This document shows, piece by piece, positions 38,366 to 47,637 of a DNA stretch of 64,000 bases. Source of the stretch: Microglena sp. YARC. Taxonomy: Eukaryota > Chlorophyta > Chlorophyceae > Chlamydomonadales > Chlamydomonadaceae. A program made the translations under genes and the position numbers. The notes under the pieces were generated by a model that made no database searches, was not told where the DNA came from, and was given only the letters and a program-made list of their open reading frames with translations. Each line of letters begins with the position of its first letter. Positions within the stretch are counted from its first letter, which is position 1. Location of the stretch: NCBI GenBank assembly GCA_022414725.1, contig CM039465.1, forward strand, positions 26,006,018 through 26,070,017, written 5' to 3'.

Positions 38366-41300
38366 ACTGCTGCTGCTAATGATTGCATTTTTCCTGGTGT
38401 CCTACTGGGCTCCATATGTACCAGTCATCCATGATGGAGGCCATAGCACAAGAGGCCTGTAACACACAAATTGATACGGCTGATTGTGATGGTGATGGTG
38501 ATGATGATGATGATGACGATGATGATGATGATGATGATGACGACGAGGATGATTGCATTTCCCCTGGTGCCCTACTGGACTCCAAATGTACGAGTCATCC
38601 ATGATAGAGGCCATAGCACCAGAGGCTTGTAACACACATGAAAGTGACACAAATGAAATTGGCACGGCCGAAAGTGACACAAATGAAATCGACACGGCTG
38701 AAAGTGACACACATGAAAGCGACACACATGAAATTGACACGACTCACCTCTACAAAGTTGTTCGCCTTCAGCAAAGAACTTAAATAACAACTACTTCTAA
38801 CTTGATCCGCTTATAATGCTCCCTGATTTCCGTGGGTTTCACAAGGGAGGATTTGGAATTGGAAGACAGTGAGCAGCACAGAGTTGGCTGAAAAAACATG
38901 TGACAATCCCACCCCATCTACTACAAACTTGCTGACACGCATATACCACATGTCAAGATGGTCGACGCATAAGACAGTATCAGAACCCCAAATAAATAAA
39001 TAAATAAATAAATAATAAATAAAATAAAAATGCAACAAAAGCATGCTGCAAGGATACTAACCTCTTCATAATTGTTTGCCTTCAGCACGCAGCACTTGCC
39101 ACTGATGCAGCCTATGGGATTGATATCTGTATCTCCCAGCTCAAACACTTCACGCTCACTTTCCTCAATCCCTTTGGTGCTGGGCTCCAAGTTGACTCGT
39201 CGCTCATACCACTTCACCTGTACAGCAGATGGGAGGGGGAGAGGGGAAGAAATAAGGAAGCATACATTTCCATACCAATCGGCAGCAGCAGTTGCAGAAG
39301 CAGCAGCAGCACTGCTTATTTTGGAGGATACGCGTAGCAGCTTCTAGGCAGCTCCCTTTCCCTGTCATTGGGCCTATCCTTGGCCAAACCTGAAGCTAGC
39401 TAGTGCGTCTGAAAGCTGATACGACAGGCATTCCAATGCAGCTGCAAGTTTTGGGTTTGACCCAGTGGATGGCTACTGGAGCTAGCTGGAAGTTGCCATG
39501 TGTAGCCCCAAACAGAAACAGTGGGCAGCAGCAGTTGCAAAAAACCTGACTCTTTACCAGAGCTAACCCACCCATCACCTTAGCCCAACAGCAATATGAG
39601 CGCAGTCTGCCTTATGCTACCCCTGCTCCTAGCTCAACCTTACAGAAACCAATTGCTGTTTCACACAGTTTCACACTTGGGCGCAACCATGCCCAACAAC
39701 GCCCAACCATCTACAAATAAAAATGGTTCCTTTGATTTCCACCATGAATACCCCCAACAGCACCAACTTAAGGGTATTACCAACCCATATATATTTTGCC
39801 TCCTGTACCAGCATTCTTGCCACACGTCACATGAAGGATTCCCTAACACCTGGAGGGTGACACATACTATGTCTGCCATCCGCTCCCATGGTAACTTTCC
39901 CCAGCTGCGGGGTACGGGAGGGTCCCCTTCACACCACGCCCCTCCAGGCATATTTGTTTTTCTACCGACCCATACAAACTTGTGTCAGCTCAAAGCTATA
40001 GCCCGCTGTCCAGAGCTCAGGTACACAACAATTCCCGCGGCCTTTCTGGTGGGATTAAGGCTCTTCGATAGATTGGAAACAAATATTCACCAGTGTTTTT
40101 CTATTCAGCTACACGCAACAGCTTCCAGGAAGCTCCCCTGACTGGCTATTTAGCCAAAGCTGAAGCAGCCAAGTGCGTCTGGAAGCTGACAGAATCTACT
40201 ACCAGTACTACCAAAATCCTGGGGCTGAACCTTGTGGCTGGCTTGAAGCTGACTATTTTTGCTGAGAAGAAAAACACTGGCTCACCTCGATGCAATGTGG
40301 GTCTGCTTGCCCAGTGAGCGCCTCCACAAATGCTGATTTAATTCGGCCAATGTAGTGTGGATAGTTCTCACCCTCAGGGAAGAGGTACACTGCAGGCAGC
40401 ATGATGGGTGGTTAGCAAAGCCATTCAACAGTGCTAAATGACAAGTGGCTCTAGATTCTAGCTATTCTTTAAGGCTACGAGGAGCAGCTTCTAAACAGGT
40501 CCCTGAGCCAGCCACTGGGCTAAGCCCTCAGATTTTAACAGAATTGGAAAGCTGATTCTGTCAGCTTCCAGATGCATTGCTTTGCATAAGGTTTTGCTCG
40601 GTAGGAAGCCAGGGAAGCTACTTAGAATCTGTTGCTTGTAGCTCTGAAGAAAAGTCATGTCGTAGGTGGCCTGCATTTACTGATGGGGGTGAGGTTTAAG
40701 AGTAGCAGTATCCGTTCGCTAAGCCTGGGGGTGACATCTTTCTTTTTTTCAACTGAGGGATACTTGCACGCCTGTCTAGAGCTATACCTTCACCTCTATG
40801 CATGCCTGCCACTTCAGAACTTTGCTTAATGGGAGAGTTTGCTGTAGGAGCTGTGATCTGGAAGCAGCCAGATCATGATCTAGCCATTCTGGTGTATGAT
40901 GAGCTCATCCGGATAATCCGAGAGGGACAGAGGCCGTAAGATGCAACAGAGTCGCAAGAGAGGCAAACGTGAATGAAGCAGCTCGAAATTAAGAGGCAAA
41001 TGAGACGTTATCGCCAGGGTGCGACATCGAGCAGCGTGTAGGGTTCTTTCGGCCTGAGGACATGCTGATCGAGAGGTTGCTGAATCATCAGAAGTCCCCA
41101 GATCAGCAAGATCATCGCAATTGCTGCTTCTAAACTAGAGGCTTGCGAGCCCAAGGGGCAGCGCAGCGCAAAAATGCAACCAGTAAAATGCGATGGTCTG
41201 TTGTCACCAAATGCCAGTAAGGCGAGCGGAAGTCTTACCGCAGTCCCCAAGGCTATACTTCGTTCCGTTCAAGGAGAAGTGCGTGTAGTAAAGGCGTCCA

Positions 41301-41389
41301 TCCGAATGATGCCTTCCTTCGCCAAGCCAGTAAAATACTTGCACAGACTGTCCGTTAATCTGTCCTCCACTTTGCAGTGGTTCGTTCAT
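33031..41389 (-). CDS. BAH domain plus GATA zinc-finger protein (seven exons)
   Basis: Likely a chromatin-binding regulator. Exons on the minus strand: 41389-41239, 40389-40286, 39217-39062, 38238-38136, 36230-35715, 34680-34654, 33329-33031; every junction is GT-AG and phases match, giving 451 aa. Residues about 10-170 form a BAH domain: H.DGRLYY.HFSLNGTKYSLGD, VYLFPEGENYPHYIGRI, EVKWYERRVNLEP, REVFELGDTDINPIGCISGKC and YFCRGYF. A Gly/Pro/acidic linker follows (173-320, with a six-Glu run). The GATA finger has C327-X2-C330-X18-C349-X2-C352 and TPQWREGP. The tail is basic (RGVKRSSR, RPKRKAARK) and ends in Asp/Glu repeats. The third to last coding piece is followed by a 27-nt micro-exon. BAH with GATA recalls metazoan MTA proteins, but ELM2 and SANT are not seen. 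The ATG at 41389 follows an in-frame TAG; an upstream coding exon is not excluded. Confidence 0.87.
33345..33575. repeat. 20-bp tandem repeat (GGGAGATATGCTGGTA-like)
   Basis: About eleven units of 'agggagatatgctgatag' with variants, in BAH-GATA intron 6. Confidence 0.9.
33590..34098. repeat. 53-bp tandem repeat
   Basis: Units built of 'cccatatgcatattcaaaca', 'ccctatatccatattcaaac' and 'accctttatgcat'. The 53-bp period cycles all three frames, so the long open frames here are artefacts. Confidence 0.93.
34108..34520. repeat. 84-bp tandem repeat, about 5 copies
   Basis: Unit includes 'gaccaattgctctaccctcg', 'gccaggagatttccaggtg' and 'agaagagaatcatgt'. Divisible by three, so open on both strands. 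Immediately followed by a piece of element C (34523-34620). Confidence 0.92.
34523..34620 (+). mobile_element. Dispersed element C, right half
   Basis: 'ggggttcagttaatcagtac', 'gggcaagtccctttagccta' and 'accctggactcca'. Sits about 30 bp from the 27-nt micro-exon. Confidence 0.55.
35545..35615 (-). repeat. Copy of BAH-GATA exon 5 3' edge in intron 5
   Basis: 'actcatcggtaggaccttca' and 'cgccacttgggagtttgtga' repeat the true exon 5 end at 35710-35770 ('actcaccggtaggaccctcg'), including the donor. It copies the part encoding TPQWREGPT of the zinc finger. The surrounding 35410-35700 is CCACTCAC-rich. Confidence 0.87.
36290..36480 (-). repeat. Copy of BAH-GATA exon 5 5' edge in intron 4
   Basis: 36375-36472 repeats 36150-36240 (start of exon 5 with its acceptor) at about 90% identity: 'ggcattggtgtt.acaccct' and 'cgttcagagctgcgcaaagg'. 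GT and G-tract microsatellites (36291-36364) lie between copy and original. Confidence 0.88.
36740..37030. repeat. ~70-bp tandem repeat with poly-C tracts
   Basis: Five units of 'tcacaccttggttctcacac' and 'ctgtttataag' followed by 10-22 nt C runs and 'tgggtattt'. Confidence 0.9.
37067..37160 (+). pseudogene. Isolated exon resembling an NHX-type Na+(K+)/H+ exchanger
   Basis: The + strand reads RAFGVRMFGAIIFIYIGMDAFD then PNKWA, ending at a consensus donor (gcg|gtgagt at 37161); an acceptor-like 'tatttag' or 'attag' precedes it. Plant and algal NHX exchangers have a transmembrane segment of the form ..FIFLYVGMDALD..KW. No other exchanger exon is visible nearby. It sits antisense within intron 4 of BAH-GATA, so it is probably a stray exon fragment; a nested gene with unrecognised exons is less likely. 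Confidence 0.45.
37195..37295. repeat. GT-rich microsatellite and G tracts
   Basis: (GT)n at 37183-37208 and 37246-37272 with G runs at 37209-37229 and 37273-37290. Confidence 0.9.
37766..38098 (-). repeat. Four copies of BAH-GATA exon 4 3' edge in intron 4
   Basis: Copies of 'cttacccatctctgctggag' with 'tgtagggtctggtggagtgt' start near 37766, 37865, 37930 and 38038. They match the end of exon 4 and its donor (38125-38175). C tracts (for example 37980-38013) and CACCCACC spacers separate them. Confidence 0.87.
38265..38780 (-). repeat. Exon 4 acceptor copies, exon 3 donor copy and GAT arrays in intron 3
   Basis: Acceptor-edge copies of exon 4 lie at about 38412-38470 and 38578-38640 ('accagtcatccatgatggag', 'gccatagcac', 'gaggcctgtaacac'). 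A donor-edge copy of exon 3 lies at about 38738-38775 ('gttgttcgccttcagca', 'cacctctacaaa'). (GAT)n arrays occupy 38265-38365 and 38483-38540. Confidence 0.85.
39327..39520. mobile_element. MITE family A, copy 4
   Basis: 'agcagcttctaggcagctcc' at the left; 'gagctagctggaagttgcca' with 'tgtagccccaa' at the right. In BAH-GATA intron 2. Confidence 0.6.
40090..40285. mobile_element. MITE family A, copy 5
   Basis: 'ctattcagctacacgcaaca' and 'gcttccaggaagctcccctg' at the left; 'ggcttgaagctgactat' and 'gctgagaagaaaaacac' at the right. It abuts the donor of BAH-GATA exon 2 (40285/40286). Confidence 0.6.
40452..40660. mobile_element. MITE family A, copy 6
   Basis: 'attctttaaggctacgagga' with 'gcagcttctaaacaggtccc'; right end 'ggaagctacttagaatctgt' with 'tgcttgtagctctgaagaaaag'. 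In BAH-GATA intron 1. Confidence 0.65.
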
Positions 41390-42510
41390 CTCTGGTGTCT
41401 AAGCTAATGTAAGAAGAGCGCAAGCGCCATGGGAGCTGTACAGCGAATGATCAAACTGACTTCAGATTCTGCAGTGAGGCAGACAAAGCGTATTTTATCG
41501 CAGCTTAAAGCGGGCCAACATAGCCACGCCCTCAATTAGTCGCAAGAATTGCAGGATGCCGACCTAACCTTAGAAACCACCCAAGAAGATGACAAGGTGG
41601 CGTGGTCCTTACTAGCTATACCCTAGAAGTAAATGACATTCTTGCTGGCAGATCCGAAACCCAGTGGCAAACGCTCACAGCAAGGATTTTGCGAAGCTCG
41701 CCCCCGGACATGACATCCACAGCAACCAACGGCTGCCGCGCAGCTGCATAGCACGGATGGGGGCTGCAGCCGGCTGCAGCCGAGTTGGTGGACGTCTTCA
41801 TGCAGGGGAGGGGACGAAGGAAGAATCGTGATGCCCAAGTGTCGTTATTGCTGAGACGTCGTCATAGTTCCCAAGGTCACTGCGCTACGCAATTTATGGA
41901 GGAGCCCCCCCCTTCTGGAGGGCGGGAGCTCCCAGAGCCCCCGTTGTCCGCTTGTCTGTTCGTCTGTCTGTCCGCACGCGCACGCGCACGCCAACCTTAC
42001 ATTAACTGCCCCCTGGCCCTATCGTAAACCCTCACCTGGCTTCGATCCGCTGCGCTCGATTCCGGTGCCACCTATCGCTCCGATAACCAACACTCTACGC
42101 CAATCTCCCGCATCGCTTGCGACGCGCCTACGACTTGTCACGACTTGTCACTGCGAAGAGGGCAAAGGCCAGACGCATTACACTCCGCCAACTGGTACCA
42201 AGGTGCAAGGACAAGACGCTTCTGGATGTAACGCTGGCCCGTCTACCAACTGGTCTGGCAATTGGCATACCTAATACGACAGTTTCGTGTGGAGAGTTCT
42301 AGGGTGTCTCCATCTTGATCTTCTGTAACTTCAGTCAAGGGACAACATGCAGACTATAGAAGCAAGCTCTGCCTTATCTACTGCACCTGCAGTGTAATAA
42401 AGCAAGTTATTCAGACATACATTGTAGAATCAGGGGGAAAGAGGTATGGAATCGGAATGGATTCCCTTAGTTGGTTAAGTGAAGGATCAATGTCACTCAT
42501 CTGTCACTGT
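41390..42510. other. Intergenic upstream of BAH-GATA, no gene seen
   Basis: No coding exon recognised. 41885-41995 holds a C-rich piece with 'gagcccccgttgtccg' related to element H. The BAH-GATA promoter is presumably within the first few hundred bases above 41389. Confidence 0.35.
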
Positions 42511-42516
42511 TCGATG

Positions 42517-42636
42517 GGTAGGGGGAAGCTGGTCTGCACTTGGCTCATCAGCTCTTGGGTTTACGTGGTTGGTGGGTTAGTTTGGTTTAGGTGGGTCAGG
42601 AAAATAAGTGCTGACCAGCTTCCCCCTACCTCGCTT
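42517..42636. mobile_element. MITE family F, copy 1 (about 120 bp)
   Basis: Begins 'agggggaagctggtctgcac' and ends with the inverse 'gtgctgaccagcttccccct': terminal inverted repeats of about 20 bp. A second copy lies at 53096-53196. Confidence 0.75.
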
Positions 42637-43017
42637 GCAATACCCAGGGTACAGCCCCTGGTTGGTACATATTGGTACATTCATTTATGTCCGATACGTC
42701 AGACTAATTTTAGCAGGCAAAACCCAAACGCAGAGTCTAGCTTATGTATTATCATTCGGTTTATGTTTCCCATTTCAAGATAGGTAACAATAAACCTTCT
42801 CTATCAAAATAGAGCTCAGGATCTGATCGATTGAGCATTAAATGACGGTATCAAAAAACGGGATAATTGTTCGATCCTCTCGCATTTGGATCCTCTTTCA
42901 TCTGCCTTATTGAACCCTAATGACATATGGTATCAGATATCAATATTTCCTAGGTGATCTGGGTGTACCTCACTCTGATCATTATCCCATACTGTAGTGT
43001 GGAAGCAGCTTGACCAT

Positions 43018-43328
43018 TGCTTTTCTTTTCAGCTACGAGCAACAGCTTCTAGTCAGCTCCACTGACTGGATATTGAGCCAAACCGAATGCGACCTAGTGC
43101 ATCTTCACTCAAAGCAGACATAATGAGTTTCGCCGATGTACTGCTAAGTGCCGTCTGTTTCTTCAGTTTCTATCATTTTTTTGTTCCTTCCTGCTCAATG
43201 TTTCAATTATAATCACTTCAAGCAGACAAAATCAGCTGTCCAGAACAGTTGAAATCTTGGGTTAAGCTCAGTGACTGGCTCAAGGAGCTGCCTAGAAGCT
43301 ATTGCTCGTGGCCGAAAAGAAAAGCTCT
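43018..43328. mobile_element. MITE family A, copy 7 (longest)
   Basis: Terminal inverted repeats of about 42 bp: 'gcttttcttttcagctacga' with 'gcaacagcttctagtcagct' against 'gagctgcctagaagctattg' with 'ctcgtggccgaaaagaaaag'. About 310 bp. This copy defines the family ends best. No coding capacity. Confidence 0.8.
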
Positions 43329-43329
43329 G

Positions 43330-44630
43330 AGCTTGACGAAGTCGAAGGGGACCTGTAGACATCACGAACAAGAAAATGTGCACCAGCACTTAATCGTGCT
43401 CCAACAAAAAGTACGTGACCGATCTCACCATCTGCCCCGTGAATATACCCCCCATGGACAGTCCGGCAGCTTCCAACAGACTCGCAAGCTCCCAACAGAC
43501 TCGGAAGTCGTATCCCAAGACTCCCCACTCCCAAATCGACCCTCCTGGATAGGCCTCGATTGATGATACAGTGCATTACCGTCGTCATGATCATCAACTC
43601 AAAATATGTAGTCAAAATTCCTGTGAGGGGAGAGCCTGGGAAAGTCCGAGAGTCTTCAGTGGCCCCGAGCCCCCGACCCGTGAGAGAAACGCGCACTAAA
43701 ACCTTGCCTAAAACACAAAACGGAATATGATGGGTCGACCTGGGTCGACGAAGGAAATTGCTTGCCCATTTGCCCAAGGTTTCAAGGCCATCGCGCCTAC
43801 ATCCCCTCTAAAGCACCAGCCAAACTTTGCCGTCCTGCGCCCTAGGCTCCTGATTTCGGTAAGGTATACGATTAAAGCCCTTGTCCTTGCCTTGTCCACG
43901 TAGATTGAAGCACGCTGATCTTGCGGACCTACACGACTAGAGACCAAATCTCCTCCTAGGGCCTCTGTTGCCTCGGACTAGCTTAGAGATCGTGCAGAGT
44001 AGCGGTGGGACTGCTATTGGAATGTCTGAACGGCATTTAGGAAATTTCAGTTGATCAATACTGTGGACCGGAAGCTTGGTGCATTCACGAATCAACAAAA
44101 AATGTTTTCCTCGTCATCCATTCCTTCATGAAGGTAGGGCAGGCAGGCTAGCTGAATTACACCTCCACGGGCCTCTGCCTAAAAATCGCGGTTCTGCATT
44201 GGGGTGTGGGGCTGTGAATATCTCCCCATGCTATTTTTCTTCGATATCATTTGCAAGGGGCTGAGCTGGGCCTTCATATTCATTTATTGAGCCCCGTTTT
44301 AAACTCGTTAGCAGGGGGGAGGGGGGGGGGGGCGGATTGCGCAGTCATAGATGTTCGTAAATCCCCCTTGACTCCGTCAGGCCAAGGGCACATTTGGAGT
44401 CCAGTAGGGCACCAGGAAAAATGTAACCATCATCATTATAGAAGGACAATTGATTATTTGAATACGGGTAGTTCAATTGCTGTATGTTTTAAGCTGTGGT
44501 TTTACCATACTACCTTCTGAATCAGATGGTCAAAATAACGGTTACTCCTGTTCAAAGGCGCCACCTAGAGGTTCCCACGCACGAGTTTAAACTTAGTACT
44601 CAAGACTGTACTTCTTTCTCATTCTTGCAG
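43330..44630. other. Intergenic, no gene seen
   Basis: No recognisable protein. 44397-44440 has the 'caccaggaaaaatgtaacca' motif that elsewhere flanks CAT/GAT arrays. 'ttctcattcttgcag' at 44617-44631 is a good acceptor, so a 5'UTR intron of the SET-MYND gene may end there. Confidence 0.35.
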
Positions 44631-44724
44631 ATCTGTAGCTTCTGGTGCCTTCTATTGCCGAGCATCAGGACAGACTCCTAATAAGTCACAGGCAGGATCC
44701 ATCAACACCTGAAGTTCTGAAGAG

Positions 44725-45371
44725 ATGAATGGGGTGGAAGGCATGCTAGCAGCTATGCTTCAAGATACCGATATAATGGAGCAAGCTATCCAGAAACGCG
44801 AGACTCACGGCGCTTTACCTGTAATGAGTGCCACTCTTCCAAATAGGATGGAAATGGTGCTACGACATCGTGCAGTAGCCAAAGCCCGCGATGCTGAGAA
44901 CTCGATTAATCAGAGCTCACAAGGCAGGATTGCCAGTACTCTACTCGCACCTTTCACACATGGGGTTGCACCCCAGGCACTTGCTGGTTTGGAGCCCATT
45001 GTGCTTTCTGAGGCTGTCCAGGAAGTAAACATGATCCATGCCGGTCGGGTCATGTTCTTGACCATTGTGGAGGATGCTTTACGGACTGTCGCCACCTCTG
45101 TCATTGTCAGAGACACTGAAGGGGACATGATGACTCTGCATCTGTACAATTATGTACCTGCTGAGGTGCTACCATGGACGTTGTTACCTGTTGGTACTCA
45201 CATTGCTTTGGTAGAGCCATACCTGCGCTTCCCACTTGATGATGAGCAACAGCCGGTGTGCATGCGGTGTGACAATCCACAAGCTGTCCATGTACTTTCT
45301 GAGCGTCGCTACGAGCAGTGCACAGTGCACTCTGACTTTGAGTGGACGGAGGAGCAAGAGGTGATCCAGAA
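44725..45371 (+). CDS. TPR-SET-MYND protein, N-terminal part (frameshifted at its end)
   Basis: First part of a probable SMYD/TPR-type protein lysine methyltransferase. From ATG 44725 it encodes about 215 residues with no intron, including a conserved-looking region around VRDTEGDMMTLHLYN and GTHIALVEPYLRFPLD that resembles the N-terminal extension of plant and algal TPR-SET proteins. The frame closes at a TGA (45442-45444). The following TPR region continues in the +1 frame from 45365 onward, so one extra base near the AAA at 45370-45372 explains the break. This may be an assembly indel or a real mutation. Confidence 0.75.
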
Positions 45372-45372
45372 A

Positions 45373-46237
45373 TCAGCTGCTGCATGCTGCAGCAGAGCTT
45401 TGCCAGCAAGGCAACCTGGAATTCTCAAGTGGCCACTTCCTTGAGGCCATGAGTCTCTACAACAAAGCCCTTAGGACTGCATCTCCTGAAGACCCAGCCC
45501 GTGCTCGCTACTTGTGCAATAGAGCGCAGTGCCATGCACGCAAGGGTCGCTGGTCTGCTGCTCTTGCTGACTCTGAGGAGGTGCTCCGAATGGATCCCAC
45601 ATACATGAAGAGTGCGTACTGCAGAGCGCTTGCATTATTGATGCTGCAGCGGCCTCTGGAAGCAAGGAAGGCAGCTGCTCAACCTTTGATTGATATCCTG
45701 ACCACTGACGGCGAGACTTTTGCTGCCACCGAAGTGTCTGCCCTGCAAGCTGACATTGAGCGTGGAGTGCGTGAACAAGAAAGCGGAGCCTATGACTTGC
45801 AGGCTCTACTCAAGGAGTCTGAGAGTGGTGTGGGCGATGCATCCCCCGGCTGCATCTCCCGACGCCACTGTGACTATGAATCCCCTCTTCTCAAGATGGT
45901 CGAGGGCAGTGGGGCAAAAGGCCGTTGCATCGTGGCTGAGAAGGCAATCCCTGCGGGAACTCTACTCATGGCAGCTAAGGCAATTGTTTTTGAGCCAGCC
46001 AATACACAATCGGACGATGTTAGGTATAGTGAGAAGCACTCTGTCCATGGAAGTAATGCTCGCATGCTACCTCGGGTTGTGCAAGCTATACTGGACATCC
46101 CTGAGAGCAGCAGTGAGCTGTACACACTGAGTGCTGGTCCTGCCTTTGGCGACCAACCTCTACCAGGGTATACCGGTGCTGTGGACGTGCCCCGCATCAG
46201 AGGGATACTATGCAACAACTGGTTTGGATCTACTGAT
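45373..46237 (+). CDS. TPR-SET-MYND protein, TPR and first half of SET
   Basis: Continues the protein of 44725 in the +1 frame. Three TPR-like helices-pairs begin at ELCQQGNLEFSSGHFLEAM and run through RAQCHARKGRWSAALADSEE and MDPTYMKSAYCRALALL. The SET N-part follows (GSGAKGRCIVAEKAIPAG, then LMAAKAIVFEP). It ends inside the SET domain at ILCNNWFGSTD, where a LINE is inserted immediately after the 6-bp target ACTGAT. Reading on beyond 46237 gives only repeat-encoded residues and a stop at 46267. Confidence 0.8.
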
Positions 46238-47637
46238 TACATTACATTACATTACAATACATGTTAAAGTCTACTTGACACCGCGAGGGTGTATGAGACT
46301 CTGTGCTTTAAACAAAAAGAAAAAGCACCCACAAAGCAAAAAACCCCATTACATCAGGGGTGTGTCGAGGACAAACAAACCAAACTCCCAACCACCGTTT
46401 TGGTGGCGTAGGTATTAAACCCTTAGAGCAGGACCCAGATCTCAACCACTTACAGTGGCGGAGGTAAGAAGCTAACAAATGAGAAGTCTCAAGAAGAAAA
46501 AAAAGGGATAATAAATTACGGTGCCACTAAGCAGTCCAGGGCTTCCTGTCTTGCTCTTCTACAAGTAGAAAGATAGTCGGCTAGGTTGCTCCAAAAAGAC
46601 TTAGTGCCATTTCCATTCATAAAGGTTCTGAATGTGGAATCGCAGAATTCCACATTCCATACGGTTAAGTCGGTATCCTCATGGACATGCCTATAAATAT
46701 CTGTAAACAGATTCTGGTAGCGGAGGCGAATATCATTATAAAAAGGGCACTCAAACATATGCATTTCATCCTCAGTTTTTGGAACCCCCACATTTGACAG
46801 TGTCTCATTGAGCGAGGGATGTGTGCTCTATCCACCACCCTCATTCTTTCTGTGTTCAGCCAATGGGAACCCATTCTAAACTGTGCTATAGAACGAATCT
46901 GATCCTGCTTATGTAAGGCGGATGTAAAGGGAATCAAGCCATTCTCATCATTGCTGTTGGCTGCGAACCATTTTTGGTATCGGAGGCGTTTAAAGCCAAC
47001 CCTTCTCTCATCAGGGATGTCTCTAACTGCATTGGTGTCACTTGGGTACTTAAACCTCCATGACTCAAAAACTTCAGACATAATACCTTCGACATCGACA
47101 GCCTCCAAAATGTTGATGTTTTTACTGGATCCTAGCTTGTGGAGAGCACAACGCAAGTCATGAACCCAGCCAGTGGGTTGGAGTCAAAAGATTCCTCAAG
47201 AGCCATTCTAATGAGATCCTCAGGTTCTTTATGTATGGTCTTGTTCCAGAAGCGCAAAGCTTGTTTAAGCCAAGCAAAACACAACGGGGTTCTACCCAGC
47301 TCTTCCATGATAATATTAGATGTAGTAGATTGGCAAACACCCAACATTTGTTTAAGTATACCTCTATGCCATTTCTCACAAGCATGGTCATTTGAGATAA
47401 GTGTGTTGTTCAGAATAGAAGGAGCCCACACCTCACAGCCAAAATTCAGGATAGGTTGTACAAGAGAATCAAACAGGTGGGTGAGAATATCAATATTGTA
47501 TATCTCCATAGTATGGCATCGCCTACGAAGCATGTGGTGTGCCTTTTGGGCCTTAGTGAGCATCCTAGAAAAAGCAGCTTTTGCACGATTGCTTGAGTCA
47601 CCATCCACAAAGAGGGATCCCAAGTAGATAAAAGATA
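46238..47637 (-). mobile_element. 5'-truncated LINE (non-LTR retrotransposon) inserted in the SET-MYND gene
   Basis: Minus-strand frames encode the region downstream of a reverse transcriptase: LVQPILNFGCEVWAPS, then KQMLGVCQSTTSNIIMEELG and RTPLCFAWLKQALRFW (47132-47623). A middle part follows (46665-47156), then VPKTEDEMHMFECPFYNDIR (46516-46791), the usual C..H..C-type tail. Two frameshifts separate the three pieces. The 3' end is a TGTAA pentamer tail (46238-46262 seen from the minus strand). Flanking ACTGAT occurs at 46232-46237 and 47638-47643, a target-site duplication. The 5' end is truncated; RT proper and the endonuclease are absent. Confidence 0.87.

Noticed and set aside
39596..40141. 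181-aa open frame on the + strand in BAH-GATA intron 2
   Set aside because: No recognisable domain, no splice context, and its end lies in a MITE family A copy.
45361..45380. Tiny intron (GTGATCC...AATCAG, 16 nt) bridging the SET-MYND frameshift
   Set aside because: A 16-nt intron is below any known spliceosomal minimum; a one-base indel is simpler.
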